A DNA stretch of 64,000 nucleotides from Mycobacterium ahvazicum (lineage in GTDB: Bacteria > Actinomycetota > Actinomycetes > Mycobacteriales > Mycobacteriaceae). Both the position numbers and the translations under genes were made by a program. The notes beneath the pieces were generated by a model. The model was given only the letters and a program-made list of their open reading frames with translations, was not told the origin of the DNA and made no database searches. The stretch lies in assembly GCF_900176255.2 (NCBI RefSeq), contig NZ_FXEG02000003.1, positions 434,001-498,000 of the forward strand. Reading direction: 5' to 3'. Below, piece after piece: positions 1 through 10,402 of the stretch; within the stretch, counting starts at the first letter, position 1, and every line of letters starts with the position of its first letter.

Positions 1-25
1 TGGGCCGACGCACGCCGGACGATAG

Positions 26-1761
<1,736 letters not shown>

Positions 1762-1775
<14 letters not shown>

Positions 1776-2520
1776 CTGAATACCCCAGGGTTGCTTCGGT
1801 TCCCGACTTCTGCGCTTTGATGAAGTACATCGCCACGCTCTTGCCCACGAGCGGGTTGAGCACCGACTCCGCGAACCGGGTGAGCCTCGGGCGCTGCATC
1901 AGGTCCCACACCAGAAGCTTGTGGTAGGCGGTCACCGCAGGATGGTCGGTATTTTCAACTCCAACAGCACATTTCAGCCACCAGAACGGCGCATGTAGCG
2001 CATGCGCATGATGCGAATGCGTTAACTCCAGGCCATTGGCGGCGATCTTGTCCCGCAGTTCACTGGCCCGGTAGATGCGAATGTGGCCGCCCAGATTCGC
2101 GTGATATTCGTCGGACAGCAGCCAGCACACTTGTTCGGGAAGCCAGCGGGGCACGGAGACTGCCAGCGTGCCACCGACTTTGAGCACCCGGACCAATTCC
2201 GCGATCGCCGCGTCGTCTTGGGTGACATGTTCCAGAATCTCGGATGCGATGACGCAGTCGAATGTCTCGTCTGAATACGGCAAGCTCAACGCGTCGCCGA
2301 CGACCGCTTCCGCCGTTGTCGCGGCGGGCGCTTCGCCGTTGTCGGCCATCGCCCGAAGAATGGTCTCCACGGATTTCAACTCCGCCTCGTCGCGGTCGAA
2401 CGCGATGATGTCGGCACCGCGGCGGTACGCCTCGAACGCATGCCGACCGGCCCCGCATCCTACGTCGATCACCTTGCTGGACGGCCCGATGCCGAGCCGA
2501 TCGAAATCGACTGTCAGCAC
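1762..2520 (-). CDS. Class I SAM-dependent methyltransferase (UbiE/Methyltransf_11 type)
   Basis: A 252-residue methyltransferase with motif I VIDVGCGAGRHAFE (about residues 17-30), an acidic residue after strand 2 in IAFDRDE, and the strand-4 segment DCVIASEILEHV that is typical of the Methyltransf_11 family. The C-terminal part carries lid helices that are probably for the substrate. It starts with GTG, 7 bp inside the end of the GT4 gene, and its own stop lies inside the prenyltransferase-like gene, so the three genes are probably translationally coupled. The substrate is unknown; the glycosyltransferase neighbour suggests a glycosylated lipid or polysaccharide. Confidence 0.85.
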
Positions 2521-3770
2521 TGCAGTTCGCCTTCGGTGAGGGCACCTCGTGCGATCGCGCGCTCATAGATCCGCACGGTCTGTGCGGCGACGGCTTCCCA
2601 GCTGAACCCGCTGACTGCGCGTGCCCGCCCCGCCTTGCCAAGGCTACGGCGCTTTTCCGGCGAGTCGAGGAGCTCGCCGAGTGCGCGGGTCAGCGCGTCG
2701 ACGTCGGCGGGCGGGGCCAGTTCGGCGCAGGCGCCGTCGGTCCCGAGCACCCCGGGGAGCGCGCCTACCCGGCTCGCGACGATCGGGGGACCACTCGACA
2801 TCGCCTCTACGGCGGGCAGCGAAAACCCTTCGTAGAGCGACGGTATGCAGGCGACCTCGGCCGAGGCGAACAGGGCGGCCAGTTCGGCGTCGGTGAGCCC
2901 GCTGGTGATGTGGACGATGTCCGAGATCCCCAGTTCTGCGATGAGCTTGTGGGTGGGCCCATTGGGTTCCACCTTGGCGACGAGCCGCAGCTCGACATCG
3001 CGGTTCACCCGAGTCTTGGCGACCGCGTGCAGCAGGGTGCTGACGCCCTTCAGCGGCGTGTCGGCGCTGGCGATCGCGATCACCCGGCCGCGCTGGCGTG
3101 GACCCGAACCTGGTTTGAACAGCTCGGTGTTCACGCCCAACGGCACCACGTGGAGTTGCTCGGGCAACACACCGAAATCGGAGACGATGTCGGCGGCCGA
3201 CGACGACGAGACCGTCAAGAGCTCCGGAATCCGACGCGCCACTTGTTGCTGCATGTCCAGGAAGCCGTACCAGCGGCGTACCAACGGCTTTCGCCACCAC
3301 TTGGCTGCGGCGACGTCGAGCACCCGATCCCGGGTGATGGGGTGGTGCACCGTGGCCACCACCGGCATTCCGGTGGCCGCGATGGTCAACAGGCCGGTTC
3401 CCAGACTCTGATTGTCGTGAACGACGTCGAATTCGGATGCGCGCTCGGCCAACAGGCGCGCGACGCGCAGCGTGAAAGTCCGCGGTTCGGGAAAGCCCGC
3501 CGTCCACACGGTCAGAAGTTCCCGGAGATCGATCGAATCGTGGATCTCGCTGGGCCGGGGGATCCGGAACGGGTCGGGCTCTCGGTACATATCGAGGCTC
3601 GGCACCTCGGTCAGCCGCACCCGCGGATCGAGCAGTTCCGGATACGGCGGCCCGGAGAAGATCTCGACATCGTGACCGAGTTCTACAAGACCGTGGCTGA
3701 GATGTCGTATGTAGACGCCCTGTCCGCCGCAATGGGTCTTACTACGGTAGGACAGCAAGGCAATTCGCAT
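2514..3770 (-). CDS. GT-B glycosyltransferase, family 4
   Basis: A 418-residue cytosolic GT4 transferase. The N-terminal acceptor domain has the loop GGQGVYIRHL near residue 17. The C-terminal donor domain carries the retaining EX7E motif within LYEGFSLPAVEA, followed by GPPIVAS. It should move a sugar from a nucleotide donor to an unidentified acceptor. ATG at 3770 is preferred over the TTG two codons upstream because a purine-rich AAGAAGAG sequence precedes it at good spacing. It is the first gene of the minus-strand cluster, and an inverted repeat sits about 90 bp upstream at 3856-3871. Confidence 0.9.
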   Translation of the reverse strand: MRIALLSYRSKTHCGGQGVYIRHLSHGLVELGHDVEIFSGPPYPELLDPRVRLTEVPSLDMYREPDPFRIPRPSEIHDSIDLRELLTVWTAGFPEPRTFTLRVARLLAERASEFDVVHDNQSLGTGLLTIAATGMPVVATVHHPITRDRVLDVAAAKWWRKPLVRRWYGFLDMQQQVARRIPELLTVSSSSAADIVSDFGVLPEQLHVVPLGVNTELFKPGSGPRQRGRVIAIASADTPLKGVSTLLHAVAKTRVNRDVELRLVAKVEPNGPTHKLIAELGISDIVHITSGLTDAELAALFASAEVACIPSLYEGFSLPAVEAMSSGPPIVASRVGALPGVLGTDGACAELAPPADVDALTRALGELLDSPEKRRSLGKAGRARAVSGFSWEAVAAQTVRIYERAIARGALTEGELQC

Positions 3771-3776
3771 ACTCAA

Positions 3777-4087
3777 CTCTTCTTTGCTGGTTAACGAACG
3801 CGGAGGGCGCCGAATCCATTGCGATCAACGGGCTCCCGAACTCCGTGACAGCAAACTGGACATGTGTCCAGACTATAGTTCGATCAGCTAATCGACGCAA
3901 CGCGCCATCGGTGCCCTTCAATACTAGGTAGCGGCGATTTTCGCCCGACGGCGAGGTCCGCTGAATAACTGTTCCCGGTCATGTGGAGCCCACCGAGAGT
4001 CGGAACATGTTGTGAGCCAATGGTCGGCGCGGTCCCGGACCCGACGGCGGCCTTGTTTGCTGGGATGCCAGCCACTGGCGCCGTCGT
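3777..4087. other. Intergenic region upstream of the GT4 operon
   Basis: This region lies between the end of the TetR gene and the start of the GT4 gene, both on the minus strand. A 63-codon minus-strand frame at 3884-4075 has no recognisable domain and is not called. The only clear structure is the inverted repeat at 3856-3871. The promoter of the glycosyltransferase cluster must lie here unless it reads through from the TetR gene. Confidence 0.6.
3856..3871. promoter_or_regulatory. Inverted repeat CTGGACA-N2-TGTCCAG, candidate operator
   Basis: Perfect 7-bp arms are separated by 2 bp, about 85 bp upstream of the GT4 start. The symmetry and length are typical of TetR-type operators. No cognate regulator is proved; the TetR gene at 4088-4711 is nearest but has a different palindrome at its own promoter. 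Confidence 0.4.
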
Positions 4088-4711
4088 TCAGCGATCGAAC
4101 AGGTCGGACAGGGCGTCGGCGACCATGTCCTCGGGGTCTTGGTCGATCTCGACATTCCGTAGCTCGCCCTCGATGGCAAGGGATGCGATGCCATGCACGA
4201 GCGACCACAGCGGTCCTGCCACCTCGCGCGGCGCCCGGCCGCGCAGCAACCCGGCCGCTTGGCATCCCGCGATCGCGTCGAGCAGGACTCCGAACGCTTG
4301 ACCTGCGGCGACAGCCAAGCTCGGATGCTTGGTTTTGTCGGTATCCGCGCCGAACATCACCCGATACTGGTCCGGATGCCCGATTGCCCAGCGGACGTAA
4401 GCGCGACCGATTTCGATCAGCCTGTCGGTTGGCCCTGACGCGATATCGGCGCCGGCGGTCAATGTGGCGTGGAGATCGATAAACCCCTGCTCGGCAACGG
4501 TAGCCAGCAGGTGGGCCTTGTCGGTGAAGTGCCGGTATGGCGCCGCGGCGCTGACGCCCGCCCGCCGGGCCGCCTCGGTCAAGGTGAAACCCTTCGGCCC
4601 CCGCTCGGCCACCAGCGACAGCGCGGCACTGGTCAGCGCTCGTTTGAGGTCACCGTGGTGGTAGCTGTCCCGGCGCGCCTTGGCCACCGTGAGGGACTTC
4701 TTTCCGGACAT
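4088..4711 (-). CDS. TetR/AcrR family transcriptional regulator (WHG C-terminal domain)
   Basis: A 207-residue regulator. The N-terminal helix-turn-helix covers roughly residues 20-65, with the recognition segment TLTEAARRAGVSAAAPYRHF. The C-terminal half, with an aromatic-rich YVRWAIGHPDQYRVMF segment and GPLWSLVHG, looks like the WHG ligand domain. It is divergent from the SDR gene at 4778. The 66-bp gap holds an 8-bp-arm inverted repeat, so autorepression and control of the SDR is the simple reading. The ATG is at 4711. The inducer is unknown. Confidence 0.9.
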   Translation of the reverse strand: MSGKKSLTVAKARRDSYHHGDLKRALTSAALSLVAERGPKGFTLTEAARRAGVSAAAPYRHFTDKAHLLATVAEQGFIDLHATLTAGADIASGPTDRLIEIGRAYVRWAIGHPDQYRVMFGADTDKTKHPSLAVAAGQAFGVLLDAIAGCQAAGLLRGRAPREVAGPLWSLVHGIASLAIEGELRNVEIDQDPEDMVADALSDLFDR

Positions 4712-4720
4712 GTTGACGAC

Positions 4721-4745
4721 ATTAACATGGTTGATCTATGTTAAT
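4721..4745. promoter_or_regulatory. Inverted repeat ATTAACAT-N9-ATGTTAAT, candidate TetR operator
   Basis: Perfect 8-bp arms flank a 9-bp spacer between the divergent TetR (starts 4711) and SDR (starts 4778) genes. The position would let one dimer, or a pair, repress both promoters. The AT-rich sequence stands out from its GC-rich surroundings. Confidence 0.65.
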
Positions 4746-4777
4746 TGCATTCACATTTCCGAAAGGAGAGAGCGAAA

Positions 4778-5590
4778 ATGTCATCTCAACCAAGAACCGG
4801 CTGGGCGGTGATCACGGGTGCAAGCTCCGGTTTCGGCGCGGTCTTCGCCGACCAGCTGGCCAGGCGCGGCTTGTCATTACTACTTGCCGGACGTGACGAG
4901 GACCGGCTCAACGCGGTCGCGCAGCGGGTCCGTCAGGCAGGCCCCGTCGAGGTCGAACTGGTCGTCGGCGACCTCGGCACCGAGGCCGGCGTCGCTGCCC
5001 TCGCGGCCCGCCTGTCGGGGCGGACGATCGAGGTGCTGGTCAACAACGCCGGGTTCGGCACCTACGGCCGCTTCGCGGAACTGCACGCCGACCGCGAGCA
5101 CGAGCTGGTGGCGGTGAATGTCGACGCGCTGGTTCGGCTCACCCACGCGGTGCTGCCCGGCATGGTCGCGCGCGGTCGCGGCGGCATTCTCAACGTCGCC
5201 TCCACCATCGCGTTTCAGCCCGGGACCTATCAGGCGACCTACGGCGCCTCGAAGGCGTTCGTGCTGTCACTCAGCCAGGCCCTGTGGGCCGAAACCCGCG
5301 GGGCGGGCGTCACGGTGACCGCGTTGTGCCCTGGACCGACCCGGACGGGATTCGTCGATGCGCTGGGATCGGATGTCTCGCACACCGCGATCTACCGGCA
5401 CCTGGCCGAACCCGAACCGGTGGTGGCCGCCGGCCTGCGCGCGCTCGACCGAGGCCGCGCCGTCGCGGTTCCCGGGTGGCGCAACCGGATCATGACCGCC
5501 GGGGGCCGCTTCTCACCCGGCTGGCTTTCGGCCTTGATCAGCGCCCGGATGCTGCGGCCCGCGGCCGCGACGACGCATGCGAACCGCTGA
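4778..5590 (+). CDS. Short-chain dehydrogenase/reductase
   Basis: A 270-residue classical SDR. The cofactor motif TGASSGFG (about residues 14-21), NNAG around residue 90 and the catalytic YGASK are all present. It should be an NAD(P)-dependent oxidoreductase of an alcohol or ketone; the substrate is unknown. The ATG at 4778 is chosen because GAAAGGAGAG at 4761-4770 precedes it, whereas the upstream TTG at 4745 lies inside the operator. Its 3' end overlaps the ATG of the decayed SRPBCC gene by 14 bp, so the two were probably once an operon under the adjacent TetR. Confidence 0.92.
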   Translation: MSSQPRTGWAVITGASSGFGAVFADQLARRGLSLLLAGRDEDRLNAVAQRVRQAGPVEVELVVGDLGTEAGVAALAARLSGRTIEVLVNNAGFGTYGRFAELHADREHELVAVNVDALVRLTHAVLPGMVARGRGGILNVASTIAFQPGTYQATYGASKAFVLSLSQALWAETRGAGVTVTALCPGPTRTGFVDALGSDVSHTAIYRHLAEPEPVVAAGLRALDRGRAVAVPGWRNRIMTAGGRFSPGWLSALISARMLRPAAATTHANR

Positions 5591-6014
5591 GATCGCCGGC
5601 AAAGTGTTCACATTCGAGATCAACCGAACGACAAGCGCATCGGCCGCCACTGGTCTGAATGGGCGAAACCGCTTATCGTGCAATCGAGTTGGCAACGGCA
5701 AGGCGATCCGGCGCCGGCCGGCATCGGCGCGGTGCGCAAAGTGGGTGGATGGCCGATGCTGATGCGAGAAGAAACGATCGCCTACGAACAGGACCGCCGG
5801 CACGTTTACCTGCAGATCGGACCACCATTGCCCGCACGCGGCTAGCAGGCCGAGATGCTGCTGACACCCAACCTCGCGGGGGGGCACCGACCTCCGCCGG
5901 ACGGGATCCTTCGCTGAACGTTTGCACGGCACGGGACAAATCGTGCGCGTATTGCTGCGCGGCGTGGTCGGCTTTCTTGCCAATCGCCTCGTGAAAGCCG
6001 CTGAACGCCGATAA
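5577..6014 (+). pseudogene. Decayed SRPBCC (polyketide cyclase/dehydrase-like) gene
   Basis: Three reading frames stitched together give an SRPBCC-like protein. The frame starting at ATG 5577 gives VFTFEINRTTSASAA. After a frame change near 5645 it continues WSEWAKPLIVQSSW, then RKVGGWPMLMREET and HVYLQIGPPLPARG, and meets TAG at 5843-5845. Past the TAG the same frame gives QAEMLLTPNLAGG. A run of seven G at 5878-5884 then shifts the frame; removing one G restores TDLRRTGSFAERLHG through VKAAERR and a TAA at 6012-6014. So at least three lesions are present: an early deletion or frameshift, a nonsense codon and a homopolymer frameshift. The protein is presumed non-functional. It was probably co-transcribed with the SDR. 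Confidence 0.8.
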
Positions 6015-6159
6015 TTCACCTCACGCCAGGCAACCTTATCGACGAGTGCTCCGAATCAGGTTCAGTCACGCGGTAATTCGCGACACGGGTGAACCATCCG
6101 TTTCGTCCGCGCGTGGCTAGACATTGGAAGCTATACCCAGCGATCCGGTAGGAGCCATC

Positions 6160-7713
6160 GTGAATGCTGTATTAGGTCCGCGCTATCACTTCATCGTGTG
6201 CGGGGCGGGATCGTCGGGTTCGGTCATCGCCGCACGATTGGCGGAGAACCCCGATGTGACCGTCTTGCTCTTGGAGGCCGGCGGCAGCGATGACGCGCCC
6301 AGCGTCACCGAGGCCAACCAGTGGCCACTGAACCTGGGCACCGATCGCGACTGGGCATTTGCCTCGGAGCCCGATCCGGGGCTGAACGGCCGCTCGATCC
6401 CGTTTTCGATGGGCAAGGTGCTCGGCGGCGGTTCCAGCATCAACGTGATGATCTGGGCGCGCGGACACCGCAGCGACTGGGACCTTTTCGCGTCCGAATC
6501 CGGGGAACCGGCCTGGGGTTACGAGCCGGTGCTGGATTTGTATCGGCACCTCGAGGACTGGCACGGCACGGGTGAGCCGAATTATCGCGGGATCGGAGGG
6601 CCGGTCTTCGTGCAGCCGACGCCCGACGTCCATCCGGTCGCGACAACGGTCGTGAAAGCCGCTAGGACACTGGGGATTCCGACCTATCAGAGCCCCAACG
6701 GCCGGCTGATGGAAGAAATGCGCGGTGCCGCGATCTCCGACGTGAGATACCGCGGTGGAAAGCGCCTCTCCGTTTACCGCACCTACACGGCGCCCCATCT
6801 TGAGAAGCCGAACCTGACCGTCGTGCCGCATGCCCTGGTGACGCGGGTGACCTTCCAGGACGAGCGGGCCACCGGCGTCGAAGTGATCCACGACGGTGCC
6901 GTCCACCACATCACCGCGGACACCGAGGTGGTGTTGTCCCTCGGGGCGATGCACACCCCCAAGGTGCTGATGCGGTCCGGTGTAGGCGACTCCGACGAGC
7001 TGCACCGCGTCGGGGTCAGGGTCCGTCAGCACCTGCCCGGGGTGGGACACAACTTTCAAGACCACTACGGGTTCGGCTGCGTATGGGAGTTTCCCGAGGA
7101 CTACCAAGCCAGCACCCAGGCGGGGGCGGCATTGTTCTGGAACTCCGGACTCGGCGACGTCGATGGACCGGATCTCTTCGCTTGCCTGGGCGCGTTGCCG
7201 ATGGCCACGCCAGAGAACACCACGAAATACGTTGTCCCGCAGAATGGATGGACTCTGTTCGGCTCACTCACGCATCCGAAAAGCCGCGGCCGGGTGCGAC
7301 TCACCGGGCCCGATCCGCACGACCCGATTCGGATCGAAGCGAACGCGCTGTCGGATCCACACGATGTCAAGACGGGGATCGCCTGCATCGAAACCCTGCG
7401 CGAAATCGGCAATTCCGCTGAGCTGCGGCCGTTTGTGACCAGGGAAGTCATGCCGGGGAACCTGACCGGCGACGAGCTGGAAACGTATTTGCGCAATGCG
7501 GTGACCACTTATTGGCACGAATCGGGAACGGCGAAGATGGGCCGCGACTCGATGTCGGTGGTCGACGGGCGGCTCCACGTCTACGGCTTCGAGAATCTGC
7601 GCGTCGCCGACGCGTCGATCATGCCGCGCATAACCACCGGCAACACGATGGCACCCTGCGTCGTGATCGGCGAGCGCGCCGCGCAGTTCATCAAGGCCGA
7701 ACATCGGCTCTGA
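6160..7713 (+). CDS. GMC-family FAD oxidoreductase (choline dehydrogenase-like)
   Basis: A 517-residue flavoprotein. The FAD dinucleotide motif CGAGSSGSVIAARL is near residue 12, with the GMC signature GGGSSINVMIWARG near residue 90. The C-terminal active-site region is YWHESGTAKMG, followed by TGNTMAPCVVIGERAA. It should oxidise an alcohol using FAD; the substrate is not evident. I prefer GTG at 6160 because GGTAGGAG precedes it and the family begins just before the FAD motif; a TTG at 6124 would add 12 residues. It is intact although its two neighbours on the plus strand, the SRPBCC and alpha/beta hydrolase genes, are broken. A second GMC enzyme lies at 42024-43709. Confidence 0.9.
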   Translation: MNAVLGPRYHFIVCGAGSSGSVIAARLAENPDVTVLLLEAGGSDDAPSVTEANQWPLNLGTDRDWAFASEPDPGLNGRSIPFSMGKVLGGGSSINVMIWARGHRSDWDLFASESGEPAWGYEPVLDLYRHLEDWHGTGEPNYRGIGGPVFVQPTPDVHPVATTVVKAARTLGIPTYQSPNGRLMEEMRGAAISDVRYRGGKRLSVYRTYTAPHLEKPNLTVVPHALVTRVTFQDERATGVEVIHDGAVHHITADTEVVLSLGAMHTPKVLMRSGVGDSDELHRVGVRVRQHLPGVGHNFQDHYGFGCVWEFPEDYQASTQAGAALFWNSGLGDVDGPDLFACLGALPMATPENTTKYVVPQNGWTLFGSLTHPKSRGRVRLTGPDPHDPIRIEANALSDPHDVKTGIACIETLREIGNSAELRPFVTREVMPGNLTGDELETYLRNAVTTYWHESGTAKMGRDSMSVVDGRLHVYGFENLRVADASIMPRITTGNTMAPCVVIGERAAQFIKAEHRL

Positions 7714-7803
7714 CATCATGTCGGGCCGCAAACCAGTCCGCCGCGCATACTGCAACGAATCCCTGACGACCAATCGTCAACGCCTCGATAGGAATTCGAA
7801 ATC

Positions 7804-8595
7804 ATGTTAGAAGTCATCGACAAGGGTCAGCCCAGCAAGGAGCACCCTCACCCGTTGCTTTTCGTGCATGGCGCATTCCAGGGTGGATGGAGCTGGGACG
7901 TGCACCTTCTGGACTACTTCGCCGACCGCGGGTTTCGCGTCTTGGCACCCAGCCTTCGGGGCCATGGCTCGAGTCCAGCGGACAAACCCCTTCGCCTGTG
8001 CTCGATCTCGGACTACGTCGAAGACCTCACCTCGATTGCCAAAAGACTTGCACCGCAAGCGATCCTGATCGGGCACTCGATGGGTGGATTTATCGTGTAG
8101 AAGTACCTGGAAAACAACGACGCCCCCGCGGGTGTCCTGCTGGCCGCCGCACCGCCACGCGGACACCTGCGCACCCTGCTGCGGGCAATGCGCAAACACC
8201 CTTGGGGCTGCCAGAAATTCGCCGTCAGCGGCCGGCCCGCCGACATGTACGGTGGGACACTGGCGGGTGCGCGCGGGCTGCTCTTCGCGCCGACGACGCC
8301 GGAATCCCTGGTAGCCGAAAGCGTGGCGCGTCTCCAGCCGGACAGCACGCGTGCGATCATCGGCGACATGGTCGCCCTCAACCTCGTCAAGACCACACGA
8401 GTGAAGACGCCCGTGCTGGTGCTCGGGGGAGAGCACGACGAGATTTATCCTCCCTCCGTCGTGCACAAGACGGCAAAGGCCTATGGCACCCGAGCGACGA
8501 TCATCCCCGACATGGGGCACAGCGTGACGCTGGAACCCGAGTGGCCGACCCTTGCCGGCCACATCGTGTCCTGGCTGAAAGAACAGGGACTGTAG
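7804..8595 (+). pseudogene. Alpha/beta hydrolase interrupted by an in-frame TAG
   Basis: The frame opens at ATG 7804 after AGGAATTC. It encodes an alpha/beta hydrolase: the oxyanion segment FVHGAFQGGWSW, a cap start, and the nucleophile elbow GHSMGG. It stops at TAG 8098-8100, eight codons after the nucleophile serine. The same frame then continues without interruption as KYLENNDAPAG to TAG 8593-8595 and carries the remaining catalytic elements GGEHDEIYPP (Asp) and DMGHSVTLEPEW (His). A CAG-to-TAG transition in the common GGFIVQKYLE context would explain it. The full protein would be about 263 residues. Reinitiation at ATG 8188 would lack the nucleophile. Confidence 0.85.
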
Positions 8596-8617
8596 CCGGC
8601 TTTGCTACGATCGCGCC

Positions 8618-9409
8618 GTGCCCGATTCGGCTGCGCCACGATCTCTTTCACGACGCGACGCCCTCAAGTACGCGTTGTCACCGGCGCTGCTGAGTCTGGC
8701 GCCGCTGGCAACGCCGTTCGGCGTGCGGCAGGCGTCAGCCGCCGACATCCAGCTGATCGACTTTGCGGAGAAAAGGATCGCACCCGAGGAGATCAAGGCG
8801 GCGGGGTACGCCGGCGTGATCAACTACGTCTCCGCGGAGCGGCCGGGAGCCCATTTCGAGGCCAAGCCCCTCACCCGCGAGTACGCGGACTCGTTGCGCG
8901 CCGCGGGCCTGCACATCGTCAGCAACTTCCAATACGGCAAGCCCGGATGGCCGGCGACTCCGTCGGATCTGACCCGCGGACACGACGGCGGTGTCGCGGA
9001 CGCTCAAACGGCTCAGCAGCTGCATGCCGCGGCAGGGGGACCGAACTCGGCGCCGATCTTCTTCAGCGTCGACGACGATATCGACCAGAACACCTGGAAT
9101 GGCCTTGCCGTCGAATGGTTTCGGGGAATCAACTCGGTCCTCGGCGTGGGCCGCACCGGTATCTACGGCCACTACAACGCGTGTGGGTGGGCTATCAGGG
9201 ACGGGGTGATCGGCAACTCGTCCAGCGCGGGGCACCGCTGGGCGTGGCAAACCCGGTCATGGTCGCACGGCCAGCGCGAGCCGATGGCGGTGCTGTACCA
9301 AGCGGTCGTCAACAGCCCTTCGAACCCCGGCCCGCTGCTGGGCGGGATCAACGTCGATGTGGACGACGTCCTCGCGGCCGACTACGGACAGTGGGATCTC
9401 GGCCGCTGA
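8618..9409 (+). CDS. Tat-exported DUF1906 glycoside-hydrolase-like protein (Rv2525c-like)
   Basis: A 263-residue protein with a twin-arginine signal SRRDALK (residues 11-17) followed by a hydrophobic stretch ending ASA. The mature part matches the DUF1906 family, a TIM-barrel glycoside-hydrolase-like fold known from Mycobacterium tuberculosis Rv2525c. Visible hallmarks are QLIDFAEKRI, AAGYAGVINYVS, HIVSNFQYGKPGW and the acidic FFSVDDDIDQNTW. It probably acts at the cell envelope; the substrate is not established. Start GTG 8618 fits a short n-region before the RR motif. A clear paralogue with the same order of motifs is at 41066-41893 on the other strand. Confidence 0.88.
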   Translation: MPDSAAPRSLSRRDALKYALSPALLSLAPLATPFGVRQASAADIQLIDFAEKRIAPEEIKAAGYAGVINYVSAERPGAHFEAKPLTREYADSLRAAGLHIVSNFQYGKPGWPATPSDLTRGHDGGVADAQTAQQLHAAAGGPNSAPIFFSVDDDIDQNTWNGLAVEWFRGINSVLGVGRTGIYGHYNACGWAIRDGVIGNSSSAGHRWAWQTRSWSHGQREPMAVLYQAVVNSPSNPGPLLGGINVDVDDVLAADYGQWDLGR

Positions 9410-9416
9410 GCCGTCC

Positions 9417-10292
9417 CTACATGCCCAGCGGCACCGAATTGTTGGTCGCCTGGGGCGTCGTCGAGGCGATGAAGTTCTCCAGGATGTCCGCCACGGCCAC
9501 CGGCGCCTCGACGTGCGGGAAGTGCCCGACGCCTTCGAGTACCTCGAGACGGCTGCCATCCAGCGCGTCATGGGCGGCGTAGGCGTGCGCGACGGGAATG
9601 ATCCGGTCCTGGTCGCCCCAGATCAACACCGTGGGCAAGCCGGCGGCGACGTGCAGCTTGTTGAGCGCGCTGACGGCCTGACCGCGGTAGTCCACGACGG
9701 AGCGCAAAGTACGCAGGAACGCCTGGCGGGTCCGCGCATCCGACAGTGAGCAGTACGCCTGCCACATCTCACCGGCTCGCGGCGCGCGGATGCCGGCCGA
9801 GGTCAGCCATGACCCCAGCTTGTTGCCAAGGTTCAACACCGGTCGCGGCGCCACGACGGGCAACAGCAACTCCGCACCGGGCGCGGACAGCATCCGCAGC
9901 ACCGGACTGAGTTCCGGGCCGAGGCCGCCGCTGCCGATCAGCGCCAGGCGCTCGCAGTAGTCGCGGTGCTGATGGGTGAACTGCATCGCGATGCCGCCGC
10001 CGAGCGACTGCCCGACCACGGTGGCACGAGACACGCCGAGTTCGTCGAGCAGATCACGCAGCGAGACCGCGAATGCGCCCAGCGAGTAGTCGCCGCGCGG
10101 CTTTGCCGACTCGCCGTGACCCAGCAGGTCAGGCGCGATGACGCGGTATTTTTTGGCGAGCTGCGGGATGATCGCCCGCCAGGTGGCCGAGCTGCCCGCC
10201 ATTCCGTGGATCAGCAGCAGCGCGTGGCCGTGGCCGGCTTCGCGGTAAGCGATCCGGTCGCCGTGAAGTTCGAGGTAGCTCAATTCGCTCAT
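9417..10292 (-). CDS. Alpha/beta hydrolase
   Basis: A 291-residue hydrolase from ATG 10292 (MSELSYLELHG); an in-frame extension to 10334 looks non-family. The HGMAGSS oxyanion loop is near residue 28, the nucleophile elbow GQSLGGG near 98, the acid in WGDQDRIIP and the histidine in VGHFPHVEAP. All three catalytic residues are present. It is cytosolic with no signal peptide, and the substrate is unknown. It is convergent with DUF1906, whose stop lies only 7 bp away. Confidence 0.88.
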   Translation of the reverse strand: MSELSYLELHGDRIAYREAGHGHALLLIHGMAGSSATWRAIIPQLAKKYRVIAPDLLGHGESAKPRGDYSLGAFAVSLRDLLDELGVSRATVVGQSLGGGIAMQFTHQHRDYCERLALIGSGGLGPELSPVLRMLSAPGAELLLPVVAPRPVLNLGNKLGSWLTSAGIRAPRAGEMWQAYCSLSDARTRQAFLRTLRSVVDYRGQAVSALNKLHVAAGLPTVLIWGDQDRIIPVAHAYAAHDALDGSRLEVLEGVGHFPHVEAPVAVADILENFIASTTPQATNNSVPLGM

Positions 10293-10402
10293 AATCAGAC
10301 CGTTTGCCCCAGCCTTGGTGGTAGTTGGATACACCGGCGATTACCCAAGAATACGCAACTTACGCCTTCGTAGGTTACTGACGGGTAATAGTGTGGCAGG
10401 CC

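Noticed and set aside
3884..4075. A 63-codon minus-strand frame in the gap before the GT4 gene
   Set aside because: No recognisable domain, no SD, and it covers a gap with an operator-like repeat; typical chance frame in GC-rich DNA.
5843..8100. Amber suppression or recoding, because two broken genes both contain TAG
   Set aside because: The SRPBCC gene has two further frameshifts, so plain decay explains it; no suppressor tRNA was seen and other genes end normally with TAG.
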